Positions 17,966-26,224 of a stretch of 31,651 bases of DNA are shown piece after piece. The DNA is taken from positions 1-31,651 of the forward strand of contig RFOZ01000005.1 of the NCBI GenBank assembly GCA_009926405.1, read 5' to 3'. Position 1 is the first letter of the stretch; every line of letters begins with the position of its first letter. The notes under the pieces were generated by a model that was given only the letters and a program-made list of their open reading frames with translations, was not told the origin of the DNA and did no database searches. The stretch comes from Cytophagia bacterium (GTDB lineage Bacteria; Bacteroidota; Bacteroidia; UBA7662). The translations under genes were made by a program, and so were the position numbers.

Positions 17966-20900
17966 ATGTTAAAGACCTTTATGTCCCCCCGTATTTTTTG
18001 GTTTCTGGCCTTGTTGCTTCCGGGTTCCATGGTTCCTAAACTCGGTTGGTCCCAGATCCTGGTAACGGTTGGTAACGGCACCCAGCAGAACACCAACACA
18101 TCGTACCCTGCTCCCTACGGGAACTTTTATTGGGGGGCAAGGCATCAAATGATAATTCGGGCCTCTGAACTAAACGCCCTGGGTGTGACCGCTGGGGGAT
18201 TGACATCGCTTGGATTTAATGTGATAACCCCGGCGGGAATACCGTTGCAGAACTTTACGATTTCGTTGGGAACGACTTCCGATACCGTGCTAAGCACCAC
18301 GACCGGGTTTGTTCCTGGAATGACGCAGGTTTATAGCGTACCGACCTATACCGATGTCGTAGGTTGGAATACCCATGTTTTTGCGCAACCCTATTTTTGG
18401 AATGGAACTTCAAACCTGATTATCGAAACTTGTTTTAACAACAATTCGTGGATTCAGAGCGGCAATGCGGTCTTTCAGCAAACGGATCTTGGTTACAATG
18501 GCACTTTAATTTTCCGAAGAGATTCTTTGGGAACCTGCTCGGCTGTACCCGGTGCATCCTTTGGGTTTTTTACCAGTACCCAGCGGCCTAACATGCAACT
18601 AAATTTTTTGCCATTGACTGGAACCGATGCTGCAGCGACCGGATTGCTTAGTCCAGCCTCACCGGTTTTGGGTGGATCGAGCGGTCAGGTGGTGATGCGA
18701 ATCTCTAATTATGCGGCTAACACCATTACGGGTGCTAGTGTCGGTTTTTCGGTGAACAACGGTCCGGCGGTTACGGAGTCATGGACAGGTTCTTTGCCTA
18801 CAGGGCAATCCACAACCCACACGTTCAATTCCAATCTTACGTTGCCATTGACCCAACCTGCCATGGTCAAAGCCTGGGTCAACAACCCTGTCCCGGGACC
18901 CGATATCAACGCGGGCAATGATACCTTTACTGTTAATTTGTGTTATGCATTGCCCGGTGGGACTTACAGCGTAGGACCAGGAACGGGTGCAGCGTTTCCT
19001 TCTTTGACGGCAGCCTTTCAGGTCCTGCAATGCGGAGGAATTACCGGTCCGGTGACTTTGCAGCTCCAAAGCGGCGTTCACATGGGTTCCTACAGCCTCG
19101 GCATGTTCCCTGGTTTGTCCGCTTCATCAACCCTCACCATAACTTCGGCCACCGGTAACGCCGCAGATGTTGTTCTAATCGGGGATACCAGCAGCCAAGG
19201 CAATCAGCGTACCATTTTCGTATTGAACCAGACCCCTTATTTAACCATACAAAACCTGACCCTCCGACGCTACAGGCTTAACGGATCGGCTGCCGGTACC
19301 TTTAGCACAGCGCATATAGAAGGCTTAGGCACCAATTTCTTGCAGGTTAATCAATGTATTTTTCAGGACTCGGTTGCTCAGGCCTTTGTGACAAGGGATA
19401 ATTTTGGATTGCAACTAACCAATGCTTCCAATGTTGTGGTTTCGAACAATTCATTCCGAGGTTTCTACACCTCTATTTTTTGGAATTCTTTAGGCCAGTC
19501 CATGGGACTTAATCAAGTAATTAACAACAATTTTGAAGGTTATTTGGATGGATTAAATGCCTTAGGGCAAACGGGTATGTTGGTGTCCGGCAATTCTTTC
19601 AGGAACCAAAGGGTTAACGGAAATGCAGCGCTGTGGTTGTCCGGGCTTTCAGCTTGCGAGGTTCATTCCAACCGTTTCACTGGAGAAATCTTCACCCCGC
19701 AAATTCGTCTAACAAACGCCAACGATAGCCTATCGCAGCCAACCAGGGTTTATAACAATGCAATTAGTGCATCGTACAATCCTTCGGTAGGCTTTGGTTT
19801 CGGTTCGCCTATTTTGGTGGAAGGCTTTGCCGATACCTCCGCTGTGAACCCAGATTCCAAGGACGGGGTTGTGTTGGCTTTTAACACCGTTCGAATTCGA
19901 TGCCTGGGGACATCAAGTGCCGGTGGTTTGAATTATGGGCTGATTCATCTGACGGATAATCGTTTCATGTCGGGTGCAGGATCTCCCTTTGGGACACTTG
20001 TCCTACGAAACAACAATTTATACGCAGAGGCTGCTTCGGGATTAACCTTGCCGAATGGTTGGTCGGCCTTGGTATTTGAAAGTGATTCCATAGGGTTTTT
20101 TGCCTCTTCGGATTATCAGAACCTATACATGAAGCCTGCGGTCGGTCAAACCACCCCTTCAAATTTGGTTGGCTTTTCCAGCCCATTGTTGACCTTTGGT
20201 ACGCTGGCTCCATGGAGGGCTCTCTACAACAAGGATTCGAATTCCGTAACCTTGAATCCTCTTTTCACTACCCCAACGTTGGCCATTCCGAGCGCATTCG
20301 CTTTCGATAACCTAGGTCAGCCCTACGGTGGAATAGGTTCAGACCTAACGGGTAATACTCGAAACAATGTTACCCCGGATTTGGGTGCCTATGAATTTAC
20401 CCCCTCTCCCAATGATTTGGGGGTTGTTCAATTGGTAACCCCAAACTCTGGGTGCGGCTTGGGGAATTCATTAACGGTTTCGGTCCGTGTCAGCAATTTT
20501 GGTTCGGTTCCTCAGAGCAATTTTGGTTTGGGTTACACGTTGGCGGGTGGTTCCGTAGTAACCGGCATCTTTTCGGGGACCCTCAATCCTGGGGATACGG
20601 CTTTGTTTACCTTCCCCGGTACAGTGAACATTTCCGTACCTGGCACCTATGTGTTTGCAGCCTTTACAGCTTTGGCTTCTGATGGCCAATTGCTCAACGA
20701 TACCTTGACAGCGACCGTTTTGAATTCCCCTTTGGCAGGGACTGCTCCATATTTTGATGACTTTGAAGGAGCAGCCCTTGGATGGTTCAGTTCAGGAACC
20801 AACAATTCTTGGCAGCGTGGCACCCCTGCGGGGACCGTGATTAATTCGGCTGGTGGAGGAACGCAGTCCTTTACCACAAGTTTGACCGGTTCCTACAATG

Positions 20901-22813
20901 CTTCGGAATGGAGTTACCTGGAATCCCCGTGTTTGGATTTAAGCAGCACAACCAATCCCATGGTTCGTTTCAAAATCTGGTGGGATACCGAACGCAACTG
21001 GGATGGTCTACAATTGCAATCATCCACCAATGGAGGTTCTACATGGTCCGTTGTAGGTTCGGTCAATAGTGCGCTTGGTTTGAATTGGTACAATACCACC
21101 TTGGCGAACGGTCCTGGGTCAGGGTTGGCTTGTTGGAGTGGTTCTCAGAACAGTTTTCCTCCTTCGGGATCCGGGGGTTGGGTAACGGCTCAACATCCTT
21201 TGACCGGATTGGCCGGATTGAGTGGAGTCAAGTTTCGTTTTGTGTTTGTATCGGATGCCTCTATCCAAAACGACGGCGTAGCAATTGATGATTTTCGAGT
21301 ATCAGATCCGCCGCCTTTTGATGCTGAATTGGTTTTGTTGACTTTGCCGAATTCGGCTTGCGGTTTGCCTGCCAATGCACCGGTAAGCATCCGTATCAAA
21401 AACAAGGGGGCCCAGTCTCTGTCCAATATTCCGGTTCGTTATCGAATCAATAATTTGCCGGTTGTCCAAGAAGTGGTGGTCGGGCCGTTGGCTCCCGGTG
21501 ATTCGCTAAACTACACCTTCACCACCAGGGCAAATCTATCGACAGCCGGAACTTATAATTTCCTTGCGTATACGGCGCTGGTCGGCGATGCCGATTTGTC
21601 CAACGACAGCCTTCGAGGCTCGGTCACGAACATCCCTGTTATCTCTTCCTTCCCGCACAGCCAGAATTTTGAGGCTGGGAACGGGTCTTGGATCGGTGGA
21701 GGTCTTAGCAGCTCGTGGGCTTGGGGGATACCGAGTGGTACCGTGATTAATTCGGCGGCCAGTGGTCAGCGGGCATGGGTCACGAACTTGGGGGGGGATT
21801 ATAACAACGACGAAGAAAGTTATCTCCAATCGACCTGCTTCAATTTCACAGGTATCCAAAACGCCTCCCTTTCCTTTAGTCTCAACTACGATACGGAGCC
21901 CACCTACGATGGCATGAATGTCCAGTATTCCACCAACAACGGCTTGACATGGCAGGTGTTAGGCACCGTCGGCAGCGGAACCAACTGGTATACCTCTGCA
22001 TCGGTTTCTTCATCCAACGGTCCCGTTTGGGATGGTTCGTCCAATGGTTGGGTACGCGTCTCCCATCCCTTGGCAGTTCTTAACAACCAAGCCTCGGTGC
22101 GTTTGCGTTTTGTCTTTACTTCGGATCCTTCGGTAACCGGAGAGGGTATAGCGATTGACAGTGTCCAAATTACCACGGGCATTTCGAACACTCCTGATTT
22201 GGGTGTTGTTCAGGTTTTGGAGCCGGCCAATCCTCTTTTGAACCAAAACAATACGGTCAAGGTGGTCATCAAGAATTTTAGCGCCTCAATTCTTAGTAAT
22301 TTCTTGGTGTCCTATTCGGTGAACGGAGCCTTGGTCAATGGAAATACCTTGTCTCGTTCTATCCAGCCGAACGATACCATCCATCATACGTTTACAGGTC
22401 TTTGGAGGCCAACGGTCGGTGGAACCCATCGGCTTTGTGCTTATACGGGTCCTGTGCCAGGTCAAACAAACAATGCCAACGATACGGCGTGCAGGATCTA
22501 TACGGCTGTGGGATTGGCGGATTTGATGAATTTGGAAGGCGTTGTTTTGTACCCCAACCCAGCCAAGGACCGTGTTGTTATCAAGGCTCCTGCCGGGGAT
22601 TATGTTGGTTTGGTGTGGAGGGATGCTGGTGGCCGCAAAATGGAGGATCGTTCTCTTGACTTTTGTGTTGGCGGCTTGGAGGGCCAAGGGGTTGATTCCT
22701 CCGCCGTTTCTTTTACGACCGAGACCGGCTCATGGTCCCCTGGTTGGTATATGGGAATCTTGACCAAGCGCGATGGAACCACGGTTCGTCTACGTTTGAT
22801 GATTCAACCGTAA
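17966..22813 (+). CDS. Large secreted modular protein with beta-helix, CARDB-like and MAM-like repeats and T9SS sorting domain
   Basis: A 1615-residue surface or secreted protein of unknown substrate. Layout: signal peptide (about 1-30), an unassigned beta-rich N-terminal region (about 31-215), CARDB-like module (about 217-328), a right-handed beta-helix region (about 332-808, many NNxF-type turns, ending in the LGAYEF motif), then CARDB-like (812-921) plus MAM-like jelly roll (921-1112), repeated as CARDB-like (1118-1221) plus MAM-like (1223-1405), a further CARDB-like module (1408-1517) and a T9SS C-terminal domain (about 1525-1615, LYPNPAKDRVVI). It has no enzymatic signature I recognise; adhesion or polymer binding is plausible. 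The C-terminal domain contains an extra segment (around 1567-1590) between its strands. The ATG gives a good signal peptide. Confidence 0.9.
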   Translation: MLKTFMSPRIFWFLALLLPGSMVPKLGWSQILVTVGNGTQQNTNTSYPAPYGNFYWGARHQMIIRASELNALGVTAGGLTSLGFNVITPAGIPLQNFTISLGTTSDTVLSTTTGFVPGMTQVYSVPTYTDVVGWNTHVFAQPYFWNGTSNLIIETCFNNNSWIQSGNAVFQQTDLGYNGTLIFRRDSLGTCSAVPGASFGFFTSTQRPNMQLNFLPLTGTDAAATGLLSPASPVLGGSSGQVVMRISNYAANTITGASVGFSVNNGPAVTESWTGSLPTGQSTTHTFNSNLTLPLTQPAMVKAWVNNPVPGPDINAGNDTFTVNLCYALPGGTYSVGPGTGAAFPSLTAAFQVLQCGGITGPVTLQLQSGVHMGSYSLGMFPGLSASSTLTITSATGNAADVVLIGDTSSQGNQRTIFVLNQTPYLTIQNLTLRRYRLNGSAAGTFSTAHIEGLGTNFLQVNQCIFQDSVAQAFVTRDNFGLQLTNASNVVVSNNSFRGFYTSIFWNSLGQSMGLNQVINNNFEGYLDGLNALGQTGMLVSGNSFRNQRVNGNAALWLSGLSACEVHSNRFTGEIFTPQIRLTNANDSLSQPTRVYNNAISASYNPSVGFGFGSPILVEGFADTSAVNPDSKDGVVLAFNTVRIRCLGTSSAGGLNYGLIHLTDNRFMSGAGSPFGTLVLRNNNLYAEAASGLTLPNGWSALVFESDSIGFFASSDYQNLYMKPAVGQTTPSNLVGFSSPLLTFGTLAPWRALYNKDSNSVTLNPLFTTPTLAIPSAFAFDNLGQPYGGIGSDLTGNTRNNVTPDLGAYEFTPSPNDLGVVQLVTPNSGCGLGNSLTVSVRVSNFGSVPQSNFGLGYTLAGGSVVTGIFSGTLNPGDTALFTFPGTVNISVPGTYVFAAFTALASDGQLLNDTLTATVLNSPLAGTAPYFDDFEGAALGWFSSGTNNSWQRGTPAGTVINSAGGGTQSFTTSLTGSYNASEWSYLESPCLDLSSTTNPMVRFKIWWDTERNWDGLQLQSSTNGGSTWSVVGSVNSALGLNWYNTTLANGPGSGLACWSGSQNSFPPSGSGGWVTAQHPLTGLAGLSGVKFRFVFVSDASIQNDGVAIDDFRVSDPPPFDAELVLLTLPNSACGLPANAPVSIRIKNKGAQSLSNIPVRYRINNLPVVQEVVVGPLAPGDSLNYTFTTRANLSTAGTYNFLAYTALVGDADLSNDSLRGSVTNIPVISSFPHSQNFEAGNGSWIGGGLSSSWAWGIPSGTVINSAASGQRAWVTNLGGDYNNDEESYLQSTCFNFTGIQNASLSFSLNYDTEPTYDGMNVQYSTNNGLTWQVLGTVGSGTNWYTSASVSSSNGPVWDGSSNGWVRVSHPLAVLNNQASVRLRFVFTSDPSVTGEGIAIDSVQITTGISNTPDLGVVQVLEPANPLLNQNNTVKVVIKNFSASILSNFLVSYSVNGALVNGNTLSRSIQPNDTIHHTFTGLWRPTVGGTHRLCAYTGPVPGQTNNANDTACRIYTAVGLADLMNLEGVVLYPNPAKDRVVIKAPAGDYVGLVWRDAGGRKMEDRSLDFCVGGLEGQGVDSSAVSFTTETGSWSPGWYMGILTKRDGTTVRLRLMIQP
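20400..22182 (+). repeat. Intragenic duplication of a CARDB-like plus MAM-like module
   Basis: Two adjacent blocks of roughly 290-300 codons repeat the same order of domains. The best conserved protein stretch is GTVINSA followed by a Tyr-Leu-(Glu/Gln)-Ser pattern before a Cys. At DNA level 17 bases, ACCGTGATTAATTCGGC, are identical at 20834-20850 and 21740-21756. Most of the rest has diverged, so the duplication is old with one well-kept core. Confidence 0.75.
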
Positions 22814-22883
22814 AGGATTGCCTTCGATCGGTTTTGGTAGTTTTGTAGAATTCTCGGAGCTTTTCTAGGCGGATTGCAGCCTT

Positions 22884-24407
22884 TTAATGAATTCCTTGCA
22901 TCATTTGTTTGACCGGGCGGTTTAGCAACGCGAGTAGGACAGCAGCCCCCAGGGCATAAATGCCTAGTTGCAAATAACCGTCGGTGTAGGCGATTAATTT
23001 GTCTTGCACCGAGTTGTTGCCTTCATCGCTCAAAGACATTCCTGCTCCCAAAAGGCCTGCAACATATTGTCCGTAGGCGGAGGCCAGAAACCACATGCCC
23101 ATAATAAGACCCTGCATGCGCAATGGAGATAATTTGGTCATCAAAGAAAGCCCGATGGGGGAGAGACAAAGCTCTCCAACACTGATAATTAAGTAGGCCA
23201 AAACAAAAATCTCTAAGGAGGCCATTCCTTGGTTATTGGCAAAGTAACGATTCGCATAAAAGGCCAAAAACGCCAAACCAAGCATGCCGAAGGCGAGGGC
23301 AAATTTGAGGGTTGAATTGGGTTCAGCATTCCGTTTGCTAAGCCAAACCCATAACATTCCCAAAACGGGTGCCAGAACAATCACAAAAAAGGCATTGGCA
23401 GAATTGTTTGCTGCATTGGCGTCCATGGAAAAACCAAAAAATCCCTGGCCCTGCAAATTGTATAAAGCAAACTGGCTTAGGGAACCCCCGCTTTGCTCAA
23501 AGAAAGCCCAAAAAACAACGGAAAAGAGGATGAAAATCATAGCGGCACCGAGTCGGAGATTTTCGGCCCGGCCAAGGGAACGCATTTCCCAAACTAAATA
23601 GACCAAGGTCAGCGGTCCGATGATGGTCATGAAGAGGTCGGTGTAGCGGGTATCGGTAATCATTAGCCAAACCGGAAGGATGCTCAACAACGAGACGGCA
23701 TAAATGAAGGTCTCACGGCTCAAGCGAGGTATTTTGGGCAAATGCCGGAGGGGTGAAAGGCCGATGGGGCCAAAGGTGTTTTTGGTGACTAGAAAAACCA
23801 ACAAACTAAGGCACATGGCAACGGCAACCAGGTAAAAAGCAGCACTCCAAGAGACGTTTTTGGCTACCAAAATCATGATCGTCCCTCCGAGGAATGCACC
23901 AATGTTTATCCCTGCATAAAAAAGGCTAAAACCGGCATCTCTACGAGAATCGTTTTCGTGGTACAATTGCCCCACCATGGTGGAGATGTTGGGTTTAAAA
24001 AAACCGCTACCGATAATGTTAAAGCAGATTCCCAGGTAAAAATTGTTAACCGGATCCATACCCATCAAAATGCCCCCAATGCACATAAGGATGGATCCCC
24101 ATAACAATGATTTTCTAAATCCCAGAAAACGGTCTGCTAAGAGCCCCCCCACAAAGGTGAACGCATAAACAAAGGACTGTATAGAGCCGTATTGTAGGTT
24201 TGCCGACCCGTCGCCCAAACCGAGCTGGGTGACCATAAAAACCATCAACATTCCGCGCATACCGTAGAAGCAAAAGCGCTCCCACATCTCGACCATGAAC
24301 AAAGACCAAATCTGTTTGGGGTAGGTTCCGCTAAAATTGCGGATGGCCAACAAGGATTCCTGCTCCGATGAGCGAAGGTCATCGGAGGGGGTGGTTGGGT
24401 TGTGCAT
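22884..24407 (-). CDS. POT-family proton-dependent peptide transporter, short form
   Basis: Inner-membrane major-facilitator symporter predicted to import di- and tripeptides with protons. The 507 residues carry the family motifs: ExxERF at 40-45 (EMWERF), the PTR2 motif GGLLADRFLGFRK (87-99), Lys138 in FFKPNIS (TM4), FFEQSGGSL with Glu304 (TM7) and Glu412 in VGELCLSP (TM10). The YYG usually following ExxERF is FYG here. The ATG start at 24407 lies only 11 bp after the stop codon of the second POT gene, so they share a transcript. Its TM7-TM8 loop is short, unlike the neighbour's. The exact substrate is not predictable. Confidence 0.93.
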   Translation of the reverse strand: MHNPTTPSDDLRSSEQESLLAIRNFSGTYPKQIWSLFMVEMWERFCFYGMRGMLMVFMVTQLGLGDGSANLQYGSIQSFVYAFTFVGGLLADRFLGFRKSLLWGSILMCIGGILMGMDPVNNFYLGICFNIIGSGFFKPNISTMVGQLYHENDSRRDAGFSLFYAGINIGAFLGGTIMILVAKNVSWSAAFYLVAVAMCLSLLVFLVTKNTFGPIGLSPLRHLPKIPRLSRETFIYAVSLLSILPVWLMITDTRYTDLFMTIIGPLTLVYLVWEMRSLGRAENLRLGAAMIFILFSVVFWAFFEQSGGSLSQFALYNLQGQGFFGFSMDANAANNSANAFFVIVLAPVLGMLWVWLSKRNAEPNSTLKFALAFGMLGLAFLAFYANRYFANNQGMASLEIFVLAYLIISVGELCLSPIGLSLMTKLSPLRMQGLIMGMWFLASAYGQYVAGLLGAGMSLSDEGNNSVQDKLIAYTDGYLQLGIYALGAAVLLALLNRPVKQMMQGIH

Positions 24408-24418
24408 AGGGATTTGGT

Positions 24419-26143
24419 TTAGAGGACGTTGTTCTCTTTCATGACGGAATTGAGCCAGCGCAGCATCAGGAATAAAAGCAAAGCAGCGCCCATGACCAAC
24501 CCGAAATTCAGCAAAAAGAAATCTTGCTTGTCTTCAAAGCTTTCCCAAAGACTGGATAGCATGCCGGACATTTTGTTTCCTACCGAAACCGCCAGGAAGA
24601 AACCTCCCATCATAAGGGCGGTGATTCGCGGTGGGCTTAATTTGGATACCAACGAAAGTCCCATGGGTGAAAGGCAGAGTTCGCCCACCGTGATCACACC
24701 GTAGGAGGCCAGCAACCAAAAGGAACTGGCCTTGACGCTGAGATCGTTGGTGGCCATAACGGCACCAACCATCACCAAGGCTGAAAGTGCGGTAATCACG
24801 AGGCCCAAGGCAATTTTGGTTGGGGTGCTGGGTTCCTTACCACGGGAGCGGAAGAATCCCCAAACGCCGACCATGACCGGTGTAAGTAAAACCACCCAAA
24901 ACGGATTAATGGATTGGTACAATTCGGTAGAATAAAGCCTCAAACTTTGACCGGTGGGGGGAATTTGATTCTTGGGTAGGTTTTTGAAATAGGCCCTGGA
25001 CTTTTCGACCTGCGAAACAATTTCGGAGTAGTCTGCCTTGGCCTTCAGCTCTTGGGGGGTATTGCCCGGCATAGCATTTTCTTGGGCCCGCATCATTTCC
25101 TGGGCGATTCCAAATTCATCATCGTTCATTTGAACCAATTCGTGGTTGGTCACCACTTGAGCCATGCCAAATTTTTCGGCAGCAGGGGCAATGGCTGCAG
25201 GCATTTCACGATCGGTATAATCTTCCGCCCATACCGTTAGAGCGTCTCCATTTTGGTGAAAAATTGCAAAGAACAAAATAACACAAGAGAAAACGGCAAG
25301 GAGGGCTTTGATAGCACGGCGTTCTTTGGCTTCGGCCGTAAATGCTAAGTATACAAAAAAGGCAATAACCGGCAAACAACCGATAATGAATGCATCGTTG
25401 GTATCGGTTCCTAACAAATTACCCGGGATGGAATAGCCGATGGCGCCAAAGACAAACATCGGTAAAAGGGTCATGGACAGGATTTTGAGGGTTGACATAT
25501 CCCCTTCTTTGAGTGGCTTGACTTGGTCAACGTGCTTGATGTGGGGCATTCCCAGCAGAAAAATAACAACCCCAATCAACATACCGACACCGGCTGCTGC
25601 AAAGGCGTGGCCCCATCCGTAATTGATTCGCATGTAGGCCGCCACAAAATTGCAGATAAAGGCTCCCACATTAATTCCCATGTAGAAGATGTTAAAGCCA
25701 GAATCTTTTTTGTTTTTGAGGGCATCGGTGTTGTAAAGGTTCCCAACAAGGGTGGAAATGTTGGGTTTAAAAAAGCCATTTCCCAGGATAATCAAAGCCA
25801 ATGCAGCGTAAAAGGTTTCGATGCTATGGACGGATAACAAAAAATACCCACTTGCCATCATGAGTCCACCCAGAATAATGGACTTGCGGTAGCCTAGCAT
25901 ACGGTCGGCAATCAGACCGCCTATAAAAGGGGTCAGATAAACCAAGCCCAGGTAGGTGCCGTAGATATCGGATTTGGTTTTGGAATCAAAACCCATTCCC
26001 CCGTTGTTCCAGCCATCCAGCATGTACAAAGAGAAAATACCAAGCATTAGGTAATAACCGAATCTTTCCCACATTTCGGTGGCAAAAAGGTACCATAAAC
26101 CGGTAGGGTGGCGGTCAGAAGCAGAGGATTTAGCGGAGCTCAT
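24419..26143 (-). CDS. POT-family proton-dependent peptide transporter with long periplasmic insert
   Basis: A 574-residue paralogue of the downstream transporter. Motifs: EMWERFGYY (23-31), GGLIADRMLGYRK (75-87), Lys126 in FFKPNIS and Glu488 in VGELCLSP. Between TM7 and TM8 it has an extra soluble stretch of about 90 residues (roughly 310-402), rich in charged residues and Met/Gln, predicted to face the periplasm. The TM7 motif reads FHQNGDALT, with His296 where the neighbour has Glu304. It lies 81 bp after the DPP IV gene in the same direction, which fits a peptidase supplying its substrates. I know inserted POT forms from other Bacteroidota; the function of the insert is not known to me. 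Confidence 0.93.
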   Translation of the reverse strand: MSSAKSSASDRHPTGLWYLFATEMWERFGYYLMLGIFSLYMLDGWNNGGMGFDSKTKSDIYGTYLGLVYLTPFIGGLIADRMLGYRKSIILGGLMMASGYFLLSVHSIETFYAALALIILGNGFFKPNISTLVGNLYNTDALKNKKDSGFNIFYMGINVGAFICNFVAAYMRINYGWGHAFAAAGVGMLIGVVIFLLGMPHIKHVDQVKPLKEGDMSTLKILSMTLLPMFVFGAIGYSIPGNLLGTDTNDAFIIGCLPVIAFFVYLAFTAEAKERRAIKALLAVFSCVILFFAIFHQNGDALTVWAEDYTDREMPAAIAPAAEKFGMAQVVTNHELVQMNDDEFGIAQEMMRAQENAMPGNTPQELKAKADYSEIVSQVEKSRAYFKNLPKNQIPPTGQSLRLYSTELYQSINPFWVVLLTPVMVGVWGFFRSRGKEPSTPTKIALGLVITALSALVMVGAVMATNDLSVKASSFWLLASYGVITVGELCLSPMGLSLVSKLSPPRITALMMGGFFLAVSVGNKMSGMLSSLWESFEDKQDFFLLNFGLVMGAALLLFLMLRWLNSVMKENNVL

Positions 26144-26167
26144 AGGTTGGTTTGGAAGTGAAACAAG

Positions 26168-26180
26168 GCCCCAACGGGGC
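26168..26180 (-). terminator. Weak GC hairpin between the DPP IV and POT genes
   Basis: GCCCC and GGGGC (26176-26180 and 26168-26172 as read on the minus strand) form a 5-bp all-GC stem with a 3-base loop, followed on that strand by CTTGTTT. It sits after the DPP IV stop codon and before the POT start, and could partly terminate or stabilise the upstream message. It is too short to be sure. Confidence 0.3.
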
Positions 26181-26224
26181 AGGCGATTGTGAAATTAAGC
26201 GAAAACAAGGAATTTTTAAGGCCT

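Noticed and set aside
22814..22883. Terminator in the convergent gap between the large T9SS gene and the POT gene
   Set aside because: Only an imperfect, widely spaced AAAGG/CCTTT pairing is visible; no compact stem with a T-run.
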